Positions 50,865 through 60,426 of a DNA stretch of 64,000 nucleotides are shown here, piece by piece. Made by a program: the position numbers and the translations under genes. The notes under the pieces were generated by a model that did not search any database, had not been told where the DNA came from, and worked only from the letters and a program-made list of their open reading frames with translations. The stretch is from positions 3,038,001-3,102,000 of the forward strand of contig NZ_CP030053.1 in NCBI RefSeq assembly GCF_004114955.1, in the 5' to 3' direction. This DNA is from Bradyrhizobium guangzhouense (GTDB lineage Bacteria > Pseudomonadota > Alphaproteobacteria > Rhizobiales > Xanthobacteraceae). The stretch's first letter is position 1; each line of letters starts with the position of its first letter.

Positions 50865-52310
50865 TCAACCTTTGCGGATCTTCGCGTAGGCAGCGAGCGC
50901 ACGCTCGCGTCCCCTGGCGTGATCGACGAGCGGATGTGGATAGGTCTTGCCGAGCGTGACGCCCGCGCTCGCAAGCTCGATCGGTGTCGCCTGCCACGGC
51001 TGATGGATCAGCTTCGCCGGCACGTCCTTCAGCTCCGGCACCCAGCGCCGGACATAGGTTCCCTCAGGGTCGAACTTCTCGCCCTGGAGCACCGGGTTGA
51101 ACACTCGGAAATAAGGCGCGGCGTCGGCGCCGCAGCCGGCGACCCATTGCCAATTGGCCGGATTGCTGCCGACGTCCGCATCGACCAGCGTGTCCCAGAA
51201 CCAGGCTTCGCCGTCGCGCCAATCGATCAGCAGGTGCTTGACTAGGAACGACGCCACCACCATCCGCACCCGGTTGTGCATCACGCCGGTGCGCCATAGC
51301 TCGCGCAGGCCTGCATCGACCATCGGGTAGCCGGTGCGGCCGCGCTGCCAGGCGGCGAGCGCCGTCTTGTCGGCCTTCCAGGGGAAGTCGTCGAAGTTGG
51401 TTTGGAGGTTCTCGGTGGCGAGATTCGGATGGTCGTGGAGCAGGTGCCGACAGAATTCGCGCCAGCCGAGCTCGCTCAGGAACTTTTCGGTGTCGGATGC
51501 GATCGCCGGATTCTCCTCGGCGGCAAAGCGCGCGGCGTGCCAGACTTGGCGCGGGCTGATCTCGCCAAACCGCAAATGTGGCGACAGGCCTGAGGTGCCG
51601 TCACGATCGGGGCGGTCGCGATCGCCAGCATAACCATGCGCGGCATGCTTGAGGAAGTCGCGCAGGCGGGTGCGTGCCGAGGCTTCGCCCGGCGTCCAGC
51701 TCTCGCGCAAGCCGCCGGCCCAGTCGGGCTGGCTCGGCTCGAGCTGCCAGCTCTCCAGCGTGTCGCTCACGATCCTCGCTGCCGGACGCAGCTCCTTCGG
51801 CGCGGGCAGCGGCTTGGGCGGATCGCCTGATGACAGCACGCGCCGCCAGAATGGCGTGAACACGCGCAAGCCGCGGCCCTCCTTGTTGCGGATGGCCGAA
51901 GGCGGTACCAGCAGGTCGCCGGGAAAACTTTGCGAGTCCGCGCCAAGCTTTGCCAGGACAGCTTCGAGCTGTTTCTCGACCGCCTGATGCGAGGCCTGAG
52001 CAATTGTGTTCCAATAGACGGCCGCGGCCCCGCTTTCGCGCGCCACCTCTGGGATTACGCTGGCCGCCCGGCCCTTGCGCAAGATGAGCGATCCGCCGCG
52101 CGCTGCGATGTCGGCACCGAGTGCGCGCAGCGACTGTGCCAGCCACCAGCGCGCTGCGCCGCCAGGGGCGCGTCCCGCCGCATCGTCGAGCACATAGAGG
52201 CAAATCACAGGCGCGCCGGATTTGGCGGCGGCGTGCAGGGCCGGGTGATCGGACAGGCGAAGGTCGTCGCGGAACCAGACGATGACAGGCGGGGGGCTTG
52301 GCGGGGGCAG
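50865..52310 (-). CDS. DNA photolyase (cryptochrome/photolyase family), probable CTG start
   Basis: This 481-residue enzyme has VIVWFRDDLRLSDHPAL at the start and an antenna domain to about 140. The FAD domain has SGLSPHLRFGEISPRQ, FLSELGWREFCRHLL, GRTGYPMVDAGLRELW, MHNRVRMVVASFLVKHL and ANWQWVAGCGADA. It repairs cyclobutane dimers with light. No ATG, GTG or TTG starts within the expected N-terminus. A CTG at 52310 is preceded by GAGGA at 7-nt spacing and gives a normal-length enzyme. The ATG at 52427 would add 39 odd residues and overlap the chemoreceptor gene. Confidence 0.9.
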   Translation of the reverse strand: MPPPSPPPVIVWFRDDLRLSDHPALHAAAKSGAPVICLYVLDDAAGRAPGGAARWWLAQSLRALGADIAARGGSLILRKGRAASVIPEVARESGAAAVYWNTIAQASHQAVEKQLEAVLAKLGADSQSFPGDLLVPPSAIRNKEGRGLRVFTPFWRRVLSSGDPPKPLPAPKELRPAARIVSDTLESWQLEPSQPDWAGGLRESWTPGEASARTRLRDFLKHAAHGYAGDRDRPDRDGTSGLSPHLRFGEISPRQVWHAARFAAEENPAIASDTEKFLSELGWREFCRHLLHDHPNLATENLQTNFDDFPWKADKTALAAWQRGRTGYPMVDAGLRELWRTGVMHNRVRMVVASFLVKHLLIDWRDGEAWFWDTLVDADVGSNPANWQWVAGCGADAAPYFRVFNPVLQGEKFDPEGTYVRRWVPELKDVPAKLIHQPWQATPIELASAGVTLGKTYPHPLVDHARGRERALAAYAKIRKG

Positions 52311-52425
52311 GGCGCGTCCTCGTTTACGTTTCGGAAAGCATGCCGCGGGTGGGGTGTGAACCAGCGTTAATGGGGTCGTAAGTGAATTGCACGAATATGC
52401 AGGAATTCCAGGGGTAGTTCCATTC

Positions 52426-54156
52426 ATGACCAACTCGCTAACGGCAAAGTTCCTGCCGCAATTCAAGCTGGGCACCAAGGCCGTCCTGTGTGCCGTCCTG
52501 CTGATTGCGATGAATACCGCATTGGTGGTTGGCGCCGGCTACTGGTCCCTTACCTCCGCCTTCAACGATCGCGCGCTTCGCGACATCGAGGTCAGCCTGC
52601 GGACATTGGCGCTGGCCTTCGCCGAGGTCGTTCCTGACGCCAAGATCACGATGCGAGATGGCGCGGTGGTGCGCGCCGAGATCGCCAAGATGCCTGAGTT
52701 CAAAGATCACGCCATCGTTGATCGTGCGGTGTCCTATGTCGGGGGCAATGCGACCCTGTTCGTATTCGACGATGCGAGCGGGCAGTTCGTCCGCCGCTCG
52801 ACCAATGTGAAGAAGGAGAACGGCGACCGTGCCGTCGGCACCCAACTTGCCGCCGACCATCCGGCACAAGCAGGTCTGCGCCGTGGCGAGGCTTATAAGG
52901 GGCCGGCCATGCTGTTCGGCAAGTCCTTCATGACGGCTTATTTCCCGATTTCGGATGCGACCGGCAAAATCGTCGGCATTCTCTATGTCGGCATCCCCAT
53001 GGCCCAGTACGAGACCATGCTGTCTCATGCAATCGAGAGCATGGCGGTCGCGGCTGGCATCGCGGCGCTGCTGGTGCTGGTGCTCACCATGCTGGTCGTC
53101 CGCCGCGTCACCGGGCCGCTGACCTCGGTCACCCGCTCGCTGACGGCACTCGCCAACGGCCAGAGCGATGTGGCGATCGATTGTGAGGGCCGCGCCGACG
53201 AGATCGGCGAGATCGCGCGCACCGTTGCGGTGTTCAAGAGCAATTCGCTGGAGCGGTCGCGGCTGCGCAGTGAGCAGGCGGAAGCCGCGGCTGCGGCGGT
53301 CGAACAGCGCAAGGCCGATCTCCGCAATTTCGTTGCCGAGTTCCGCAGCGGCGTCGGTGGTATCCTCGACAAGGTCCTGCGTTCCTCCGGCGAGTTCGAG
53401 CGCGTGGCGCGGCAATTGACCGATACCGCGCGTTCCACCGCTGAACTGTCGGCGAAATCGGCCGGCGCGTCCGAGCAGGCTTCCGATCACGTCCGTGCGG
53501 CGGCATCGGCCTCGGACGAACTGTCGCACTCGATCTCCGAGATCACCAAAAGAGTGCAGGAATCCAACGCGATCTCCGCCGAGGCGGTGCACCAGGCCGA
53601 GGCCACCGACCAGCGCATCGCGCAGCTCTCGGAAGCAGGCTCGCGCATCGGCGACGTCGTCAAGCTCATCACCTCGATCGCCGAGCAGACGAACTTGCTG
53701 GCTCTGAACGCCACCATCGAGGCAGCGCGCGCGGGCGATGCAGGCCGAGGCTTTGCGGTGGTGGCGCAGGAGGTCAAGACGCTCGCCGGCCAGACCGCGA
53801 AGGCGACCGACGAGATCTCGACCCAGATCGCGAGCATGCAGCAGGCGACCGAAGAGTCGGTGACTGCGATCAAGGCGATCACCGAGACCATCGAGCGCAT
53901 CAGCGGCATCGCAGGCTCGATCTCGGCTGCGGTCGAGCAGCAGCGCAGCGCCACCCAAAACATCGCGGCCAGCGTTCGCGCCGCGGCGTCAGGCACCGCC
54001 GACGTCGCCGTCAATGTCCGTCACGCGGCCGAGGGCGCGAGCGAGACTGGCGAAACCTCGAGCCGGATGTTTGCCTCCGCCCAGGCATTGTCGGGCGAGA
54101 GCCTGAGCCTGAAGGCCGAGGTCGACAGCTTCCTCGACCGCGTGCAAGCGGCTTGA
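52426..54156 (+). CDS. methyl-accepting chemotaxis protein with Cache sensor domain
   Basis: This 576-residue receptor has TM1 (about 15-35), a periplasmic single Cache-type domain (about 40-195, with [28 protein letters not shown] and [20 protein letters not shown]), TM2 (about 200-225), HAMP (about 225-280) and a signalling domain. The signalling domain has the hairpin tip [22 protein letters not shown]. It relays ligand binding to CheA. The ligand is unknown; such Cache_3-Cache_2 domains often bind organic acids. It is divergent from the photolyase. Confidence 0.93.
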   Translation: MTNSLTAKFLPQFKLGTKAVLCAVLLIAMNTALVVGAGYWSLTSAFNDRALRDIEVSLRTLALAFAEVVPDAKITMRDGAVVRAEIAKMPEFKDHAIVDRAVSYVGGNATLFVFDDASGQFVRRSTNVKKENGDRAVGTQLAADHPAQAGLRRGEAYKGPAMLFGKSFMTAYFPISDATGKIVGILYVGIPMAQYETMLSHAIESMAVAAGIAALLVLVLTMLVVRRVTGPLTSVTRSLTALANGQSDVAIDCEGRADEIGEIARTVAVFKSNSLERSRLRSEQAEAAAAAVEQRKADLRNFVAEFRSGVGGILDKVLRSSGEFERVARQLTDTARSTAELSAKSAGASEQASDHVRAAASASDELSHSISEITKRVQESNAISAEAVHQAEATDQRIAQLSEAGSRIGDVVKLITSIAEQTNLLALNATIEAARAGDAGRGFAVVAQEVKTLAGQTAKATDEISTQIASMQQATEESVTAIKAITETIERISGIAGSISAAVEQQRSATQNIAASVRAAASGTADVAVNVRHAAEGASETGETSSRMFASAQALSGESLSLKAEVDSFLDRVQAA

Positions 54157-54163
54157 TCGGGGA

Positions 54164-54192
54164 ATGGCGGGCTGAAACCATCGGCCCGCCAT
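54164..54192 (+). terminator. stem-loop after the chemoreceptor gene
   Basis: A perfect 9-bp stem (54164-54172 with 54184-54192) lies 7 bp after the receptor stop. No U-tract follows, so it may be a stabilising 3' hairpin rather than a full terminator. Confidence 0.5.
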
Positions 54193-54248
54193 GACGTAGC
54201 TGACGGCATGACGTGACTGCCTGCGCTTCGCGGGCAGGGAGGCCGCCA

Positions 54249-54641
54249 GTGAACCGCATCGCCGTGCTGTATCTCGCAACCCTCATCGTCCTGATCGGGC
54301 TGGATTTTCTGTTCCTCGGCCTGATCGCCAAGGGCTTTTTCGCGGCGCAGGTCGGCGACATGCTGGGCGAGCTGAAGCCTTTGCCCGCGATCATGTTCTA
54401 CCTGCTCTATGTCGTCGGGGTTCTGATCTTCGTCAGTGGCTCGGCTGGCGCGACCTGGCAATCGACGCTGCTCTATGGCGCGCTGTTCGGGCTGTTCTGC
54501 TATGCGACGTTCGATCTCACCGCGCTGGCACTCTTGAAGCACTGGAGCTGGCCGGTCGCGCTGGTCGACATCGGCTGGGGCGCGGTGGTGACCGCGGTCT
54601 CGTCGACCGCGGGTCTGTTGGTGGCGGATCGTGTGACTTGA
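54249..54641 (+). CDS. DUF2177 family membrane protein
   Basis: This 130-residue four-helix membrane protein matches DUF2177: LDFLFLGLIAKGFF near the start and ALFGLFCYATFDLTALALLKHW...DIGWGAV near the end. The start is GTG 54249 with a strong GGGAGGCCGCCA site. A later start would remove the first helix. Function is unknown for the family. It is a single gene. Confidence 0.85.
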   Translation: MNRIAVLYLATLIVLIGLDFLFLGLIAKGFFAAQVGDMLGELKPLPAIMFYLLYVVGVLIFVSGSAGATWQSTLLYGALFGLFCYATFDLTALALLKHWSWPVALVDIGWGAVVTAVSSTAGLLVADRVT

Positions 54642-54644
54642 TGG

Positions 54645-54726
54645 CGTCATCCCGGGATGGTCCGAAGGACCAGACCCGGGATCTCGAGATTCCGGGTTCG
54701 GTCCTGCGGACCGCCCCGGAATGACG
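54645..54726. repeat. dispersed palindromic repeat, family D copy 2
   Basis: This 82-bp element starts CGTCATCCCGGGATGGTCCG and ends CCGCCCCGGAATGACG. It has internal inverted blocks GGTCCGAAGGACC and CGGTCCTGCGGACCG. The GTCATCCC...GGAATGAC ends match 35484-35580. It lies between convergent DUF2177 and peroxiredoxin genes. Confidence 0.78.
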
Positions 54727-54731
54727 GTGAG

Positions 54732-55391
<660 letters not shown>

Positions 55392-55784
55392 GGTTTGACC
55401 TCATCGCATTGAATTTGCTGGAGAATTATCATCTAGCCGTCGTGCCCCAGTATAGGGACTTGGCGACCTCAAGTGAACGCCAACTGAACTGCTTGAAGTA
55501 AAATGTGAATTCCTCCTCTGAAGGGCTGATTTCTCAGCACAATTTTGTTACGGCGGCGCCTGCGGCGAAACAACCCCAACGGGGCCTTACGGTCCCGATT
55601 GCCCCGATATTGCCTTTTATGACCCGCATCACGCCCGCCCGACGCTCTCCAGAACCGAAACGGTCCTCGTAGCGACTAATCGGCAACCATTGAGAAAAGT
55701 CGCGATCCCCGTATCGAATCGTTAACCACCCCTTTACGTCGGCATGAAAATGCTGGCCGATCAGAAGAAATCTGGAAGTGAACT
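55392..55784. other. 393-bp divergent intergenic region
   Basis: This gap separates the peroxiredoxin start from the conserved unknown gene. It has a lower GC stretch (TGAAGTAAAATGTGAATTCC) and GCGGCGCCTGCGGCG-like inverted blocks, but no credible reading frame. Both promoters must lie here. A regulator site (such as OxyR) could not be recognised. Confidence 0.5.
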
Positions 55785-56369
55785 ATGTCTGCCGCACTGC
55801 CCAAGTCCGTTGAAAAGTCCGTTGAGTCGCCGTCCCTCGAACCGTCCTGCCGCGATACCGCGGCCCATGCCCTCACCATCGTCCGCGACGGCGTGATCAC
55901 GGGCGAAGGCCCGACCACCAAGGGCAGGGTGCACTTTTCCCGCTCCATCGATGCCGACGACACCGCCTGGTGCACCCGCATCCTGACCGCCGCCGCCGTC
56001 AACGACCAGCCGGTCAGCCGCGCCGAAGCCGAGGCGCTGTTCGAAATCAACGAGGCCGCGACCGAGCGTGCCGATGGCGGCCGCTTCGACGATTTGCTGG
56101 CCAAGGCCGTCGCCCATTATGCGGCGAGCGCCTCGGGCCTGAAGGTGCCGCCGCGCAGCGTCGCGCTGGCGCAGGACGCCGACATCGAGAGCTGGGCGCC
56201 GTCCTATGCCTCCAAGGTCAAGAGCGAGATGCTGGAGTGGATCGCCGGCCAGATGCGCGGCAAACGCCAGAACAACCGTCGCCTGATGGCGCTGGTGGCG
56301 ACCTTCCTCGGCGCCACCGCGCTGCCTCTGGCGGGCCAATTGCCCAATGTCTTCGACATTGGAATGTAA
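55785..56369 (+). CDS. conserved protein of unknown function with C-terminal membrane helix
   Basis: This 194-residue protein has an N-terminal region with HALTIVRDGVITGEGPTTKG and a central helical domain (SRAEAEALFEINEAATER, FDDLLAKAVAHYAASASG). A hydrophobic segment near the end (LMALVATFLGATALPLAGQL) could anchor it. No family was identified. The GGAAGTGAACT site precedes ATG 55785. A perfect intrinsic terminator follows, so it is monocistronic. Confidence 0.7.
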   Translation: MSAALPKSVEKSVESPSLEPSCRDTAAHALTIVRDGVITGEGPTTKGRVHFSRSIDADDTAWCTRILTAAAVNDQPVSRAEAEALFEINEAATERADGGRFDDLLAKAVAHYAASASGLKVPPRSVALAQDADIESWAPSYASKVKSEMLEWIAGQMRGKRQNNRRLMALVATFLGATALPLAGQLPNVFDIGM

Positions 56370-56430
56370 AAAAATCCGGGCATGTAAGAACCGAAATAGT
56401 CCCGCGCCCCTTGCGAGGCGCGGGAGCAAG

Positions 56431-56458
56431 CGGCGGGGTTATTTCCCCGCCGTTTTTT
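56431..56458 (+). terminator. intrinsic terminator overlapping a convergent gene's end
   Basis: A perfect 8-bp stem, CGGCGGGG (56431-56438) with CCCCGCCG (56445-56452), encloses a TTATTT loop and is followed by six Ts to 56458. It ends the plus-strand unknown gene. Its right arm and T-run overlap the last codons of the minus-strand phosphodiesterase gene (stop at 56439). Confidence 0.9.
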
Positions 56459-58289
56459 GTTTGCCACTCTCCGGCTCGAGGCCCAGCGTGCGGCCGGGGA
56501 ATCCGGCGGCATCGAAATAGCGCTGGCTGCCGACGCGCTGGAGGTTGAGCACGGTCTCCAGACCGTTCGCGGACTTCCTCTTGGACCGCTCGACGGCTTT
56601 GAACGCCTTCGGCGTGACGCCGTTGGGCAGCGCTTCTGACATCACGCGACCGACCAGGCCGCCATTGCGCGAACCGCGCAGGCCGAGGAGCTGCGCCGCC
56701 GTCATGCCGACGTCGGCATTGCTGACCGGCAGCTCGTCGACATAACCGGCTTTGAAGTCCGGACCGATCGCAGCCATGAAGTTATAGGTGTCGCCGCGGC
56801 TGAAGCTGCCGTGCATGCCCTGGCCCTGGCGCAACACGGTGTCGGCCACCTGCACCGAGCAGTTGGTCGGCGCCTCGCCGCATTCGCTGGCATAGGAGCG
56901 GAAATTCACCACGATGGCTGGCGTCGGCGTCGCCGCATTGCCGCGCAGATTGATGCTCGACAGGGGCAGGGTGCCAGGGAAACGGCCGAGGGAGTCGTCG
57001 ACGAACAGGCCGGAGACGTAGTCCTGCTCCAGAAGGGCGTTGATGGTCTTGGCCGCCAGCTTCCGGTTCGGCAAATAGATCAGGTCCGAGCCGCCATTGG
57101 TGGCAACGACGAGGTCGGGCTTGGTGGGATCCTTGCCGAGCACGCCGTTGCCTGCCTTGGGATGGTTGTTGCCGGTGACGGCGGCGTTCTTGTCGTTGGG
57201 GTCGAACAGCGGCAGGTCGAGCGCCTTGGCCAGGTCGAGGGCGACGAAGCCCATCGGCAGGAAGTCCTTCGGCGTGTCGTCATAGCTGACCTTGGCCGAG
57301 GGGCTGGTCTTGCTCTCCTTGGAGATGGTCGAGAAGCCGTGGTCGGCCTGGATCATGATGTTGGTGGTCGCGGCAAGCCCGAGCTCGTCCAGCGCCTTGC
57401 GGATCTGGGCGAGGTTGTTGTCGACGTTCTTGATGCTCGCCATCGTGCTCGGGCCGTTGATACCAGGCATGATCTGGTTGAGGCTGTCGCCCTGATTGTG
57501 CTGGGTGCCGTCGGGATCGCGCGACCAGAACACCAGCACGAACGGCTTGTTGCGCGCCTTGAACATCGGCAGCACCACCTTGGTGGCGACGTCGGCGAAA
57601 TAGGCCTGTTGCGCCACGTTGGCGACCGTGGTGCCGGGCGTCTTGGCGTCACCCGCCTTTGCGTTGTCGCCGCGGCTCGGGGCAACGACAGGGAGGCCGG
57701 CCTTGGTCAGCGCGTCCTTCATCTCGTCAGACAAGGCTACGCCGGCCTTGCCGCCGGTCGAGTCGTCGATCACGATCGAGTGCCGGCCGGGCTTGTCGGG
57801 ATGATCGGTGTGGTCGAACTGGTAGGCCGGGCCGACCTTGCCGATCGTCGCCGTGCTCAGGCCCTTCTCGCGGGCCATTTTCAACACGGTCTCCTCGTTG
57901 AGGTAGTCGCCCTTGAAATGCTCGTCGATGTCGCCGAGCACGGCGTCGTTCTCGATGAAGGGGACCACGGTGTTGCCGGCGGGCGCCGATGTGTAGTTGG
58001 TCCAGATCGTGTTGGAGAACACGCCGGTGTCGCCGAGGTAATGGCCGGTCGACATCGCCGAACCGTTGGCCATGGTGAAGGTCGGGAACAGCGAATGCGA
58101 GTTCTTGAAGTTGACGCCCTTGTCGCGGACCTCGGCCATGGCCGGCGCGGTCTCGGGGGTGATCTTCAGGGCGCGCAGCCCGTCGGGGATGAACAGGATC
58201 AGGTTGCGCGGCGTGTTGTTCTCAGCGGAAGCAAGTCCGGTGGATAGCACTGTCAGCCCGGCGGACAGCAACACCAGTGAACGTCGCAT
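56439..58289 (-). CDS. exported alkaline phosphatase-superfamily phosphodiesterase
   Basis: This 616-residue exported protein has a signal peptide (near GLASAENN). Metal/nucleophile motifs of the type I phosphodiesterase/nucleotide pyrophosphatase branch are visible: LFIPDGLRA, SLFPTFTMANGSAMSTGH with a likely Thr nucleophile, WSRDPDGTQHNQGD and QADHGFST. It probably hydrolyses phosphodiesters or phosphate esters in the periplasm. The domain of about 120 residues between the metal motifs is longer than in soluble phosphatases. Confidence 0.9.
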   Translation of the reverse strand: MRRSLVLLSAGLTVLSTGLASAENNTPRNLILFIPDGLRALKITPETAPAMAEVRDKGVNFKNSHSLFPTFTMANGSAMSTGHYLGDTGVFSNTIWTNYTSAPAGNTVVPFIENDAVLGDIDEHFKGDYLNEETVLKMAREKGLSTATIGKVGPAYQFDHTDHPDKPGRHSIVIDDSTGGKAGVALSDEMKDALTKAGLPVVAPSRGDNAKAGDAKTPGTTVANVAQQAYFADVATKVVLPMFKARNKPFVLVFWSRDPDGTQHNQGDSLNQIMPGINGPSTMASIKNVDNNLAQIRKALDELGLAATTNIMIQADHGFSTISKESKTSPSAKVSYDDTPKDFLPMGFVALDLAKALDLPLFDPNDKNAAVTGNNHPKAGNGVLGKDPTKPDLVVATNGGSDLIYLPNRKLAAKTINALLEQDYVSGLFVDDSLGRFPGTLPLSSINLRGNAATPTPAIVVNFRSYASECGEAPTNCSVQVADTVLRQGQGMHGSFSRGDTYNFMAAIGPDFKAGYVDELPVSNADVGMTAAQLLGLRGSRNGGLVGRVMSEALPNGVTPKAFKAVERSKRKSANGLETVLNLQRVGSQRYFDAAGFPGRTLGLEPESGKQKTAGK

Positions 58290-58460
58290 CGAAATCTCCT
58301 AGCGGTGAGGCGGCTCGGCCGCCGAACCGCGGCCCCCGGCAATCGTTTAGTTTTGCTGTATGACGGTTATGTTACAAGAGCGGATCGGCATGCAGAAGTG
58401 ACGGGAAGGCGAGGAGGCATCCACGGATTCGTCATTGCGGGGATGAAGGGGGCCATTCCT

Positions 58461-58613
58461 GTCCCGGACGCGCAGCAGCGTTCTTACGCTGCTGCGCAGA
58501 GCCGGGACCCAGGAAGCCGCGAAGCTCGCTGATGCATGGGCCCGGCTCTGCAGCGCATCGCACCGGACGATGCTTCGCGTCGCCGGGGACGCTGCGCTGC
58601 GTCCGGGCACGAG
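58461..58613. repeat. dispersed repeat, family F
   Basis: This composite runs from GTCCCGGACGCGCAGCAGCG. It has a perfect GCGCAGCAGCGT...ACGCTGCTGCGC hairpin, then GAGCCGGGACCC, GGGCCCGGCTCTGC and finally GCTGCGTCCGGGCACGAG. Pieces recur at 34521-34569. It looks like a nested or truncated repeat cluster. Confidence 0.65.
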
Positions 58614-58689
58614 ACCTTTTTCCAACATCAGACATAGATGATCATCCTCGCGGCGCATCTCGCCCGAGCTTTGCATCGTTCTCACCCTC

Positions 58690-59180
58690 ATTTGAAAGAG
58701 GGCGCAGGGAAGGCCGGGTGCCAGGCTGGCACCTGGGTTCCACTGTGCGATACCTAAAAGAAGAGGCTGCACAGCGGCGTACAGGTGAAGCCGAAACATC
58801 CGGCCTTCCCTGCGCAGTGGTTTGACGGCTTATGTCGTGCTCTCCCCGGGGAGCGAGGCACTATCCCCGTCGGCTCGCAGATCGCCAATACGAGGGTCCG
58901 GTTGGACCACACGCATCATGACGAGCCTTGACGCACAGACCCGGGCGCCAGGACCACACGATTTTGCCGTACGCCGATCACACCGGTCGTTCGCGCGACA
59001 GTCCCACTCGCGGTTGCCCGCCCAGCAAAACCCTTCGCGCCGATGTGCTCACCGTCCACCGCCGTCCGGTCCGCGTCGTGACGATCGCGATACGCCCCTC
59101 TTCCATGGGCCGGGTTGCGCAACCCATACGTCATTTCCGAATTTCGGTAAAGTGGAATATTTTCGGCCTGATGGATTGAC
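58690..59180 (+). ncRNA. structured noncoding region, possible RNA or repeat
   Basis: A perfect 16-bp inverted repeat (GCGCAGGGAAGGCCGG at 58702-58717 and 58800-58815) encloses an apical hairpin GGTGCCA/TGGCACC (58717-58733) and a 60-nt loop. A long GC-rich tail without a frame follows to about 59180. I recall similar long noncoding repeats in Bradyrhizobium genomes, but only one copy is here. It may be a mobile repeat rather than a gene. The strand is a guess. Confidence 0.35.
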
Positions 59181-59233
59181 CTGATGGTTGGGTGTTTTGC
59201 CCGTCAGGCGACGCAATATCTCGTAGCCTTCGT

Positions 59234-59342
59234 AGGGTGGATTAGCCGAAGGCGTAATCCACCACTGTTCGTCTTCGCGGTGACAAACGCAGAGGATTAC
59301 GCCGGCGACTACGCTTCGCGCAGCCGTCGTCTAATCCACCCT
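59234..59342. repeat. palindromic repeat, family A copy 3
   Basis: A 109-bp element has perfect 11-bp ends, AGGGTGGATTA and TAATCCACCCT, the G-to-A variant of the family A termini. GCGTAATCCACC and GGATTACGCC form the inner inverted pair. It lies near the 3' end of the noncoding region. Confidence 0.82.
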
Positions 59343-59475
59343 GCCAGACCAGCCGGTTCCGCATTAATCCCGTGCCTTAACCAATAATTAATTATAGGTT
59401 TGCGGGTGGGTGATGGACCGGCCTAGCGTGCGATGGGGAGCAGTCTCGCGAAGCCAAACGAGTGTGGTGCGTATC

Positions 59476-59931
59476 ATGATGTCCAGATCATATGGGGCCT
59501 TCTTCGCCTCGCTCAGCGCAGCCGCGCTGCTCCTTGCCTCCAGCGAGAGCTTTGCACGACCGGGCGGCGCCGCGCCGCACGGCATGGTGACCGCCGCCGC
59601 GCCCGCAGTGCGTCCGCCGATCGCGCCGGGCGCTCGGTTCCACGGCCGTGGCAACCGGTTCAACAATCCCTGGGTTTACTGGCCGGGTGGCGGCGGCTTC
59701 TACAATGATGGAGCCGGCTATAGCGAGCCGTTCGCCGATGTCGGCCAGCCCGTCACCAACGATGTTCGCTATACCTATACCTACGACGTTCCCTGGGACT
59801 GGGCGCATCGCTTCCCGCCGAACGTCGTGCCGTCCGACCGGCCCTATGTGCCGAGCTGCCCGACCGAGCAGGTCACCGTGCCCGGCCGCGGTGGCGGTGA
59901 GCACACTGTCAACATCATGCGCTGCTACTGA
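59476..59931 (+). CDS. small exported protein
   Basis: This 151-residue protein starts at one of two adjacent ATGs (59476 or 59479). A signal peptide is cleaved near SESFARP. A Pro/Gly/His-rich region (APHGMVTAAAPAVRPP) is followed by a Tyr-rich NDVRYTYTYDVPWDWAHRFPP and a final domain with SCPTEQVTVPG and RCY; the two cysteines may pair. No function is known. Confidence 0.68.
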   Translation: MMSRSYGAFFASLSAAALLLASSESFARPGGAAPHGMVTAAAPAVRPPIAPGARFHGRGNRFNNPWVYWPGGGGFYNDGAGYSEPFADVGQPVTNDVRYTYTYDVPWDWAHRFPPNVVPSDRPYVPSCPTEQVTVPGRGGGEHTVNIMRCY

Positions 59932-59955
59932 GCAGGCGAGGCGTTTCGCGGTTCG

Positions 59956-60270
59956 CTACAGGATGCCTGCCGCGGCTGCCTGGTCGCGCTCGGACTGCTT
60001 TTGCCTGACATTGGCGAGCTCACGGCTGCAAGCCGCAAACGCGTTCGTTCCCGGGCGCAGCCCGAATTGACCGCAGACATCCCGATCCTCATCGGCAATG
60101 ACGCGCGCGAGTTCGGCCTGCGCGTCCTCTTGTATCGTCGGCGCGGAGAGGAGCGCGTGAACCCCGAGGGCCGCCACGACGGCAAGCACCAGCGCAGCCG
60201 CGATGCCGAGGCGCTGCGTGTCGTCGGCCGTGTGCTCGGGAGAGCGGGCCTTGGTTCTGGCTTCGGTCAT
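59956..60270 (-). CDS. single-pass membrane protein of unknown function
   Basis: This 104-residue protein has one helix at about 20-42 (LGIAAALVLAVVAALGVHALL) and a soluble tail with ARVIADEDRDVCGQFGLRPGTNAFAACSRELANVR. The Cys-x-Phe-Gly...Phe-x-x-Cys pair is common in small rhizobial proteins. The start at 60270 follows GAGAGGATTTC. Frames open further upstream to 60351, but coding character begins here. Confidence 0.65.
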   Translation of the reverse strand: MTEARTKARSPEHTADDTQRLGIAAALVLAVVAALGVHALLSAPTIQEDAQAELARVIADEDRDVCGQFGLRPGTNAFAACSRELANVRQKQSERDQAAAAGIL

Positions 60271-60426
60271 GAAATCCTCTCGCATGAAATCTCGTCGGTC
60301 AAAAAATTGTCGTTCGAGCCGCCCGGCAAAGTCGGCGGATGCATTATGCATACACGCTGCGCCAAAGCGGCGACGTGAACCAGATTACAAATTCCAGGAC
60401 GGCACGGGCCCAAATTAAAATCGGTC

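Larger units (their letters stand above)
58290..59475. other. 1.2-kb noncoding region rich in inverted repeats
   Basis: No credible gene is present. Short open frames occur, but they lie inside repeat sequence and lack ribosome-binding sites. The region holds a family F element (58461-58613), a structured stretch with a 16-bp inverted repeat (58702-58815), a long tail without frame and a family A repeat (59234-59342). A low-GC end (AACCAATAATTAATTATAGG) may hold the promoter of the next gene. Confidence 0.7.

Noticed and set aside
58822..59184. Short frames within the structured noncoding region
   Set aside because: Arg/Pro/Ser-rich products, no Shine-Dalgarno sites and overlap with inverted repeats.
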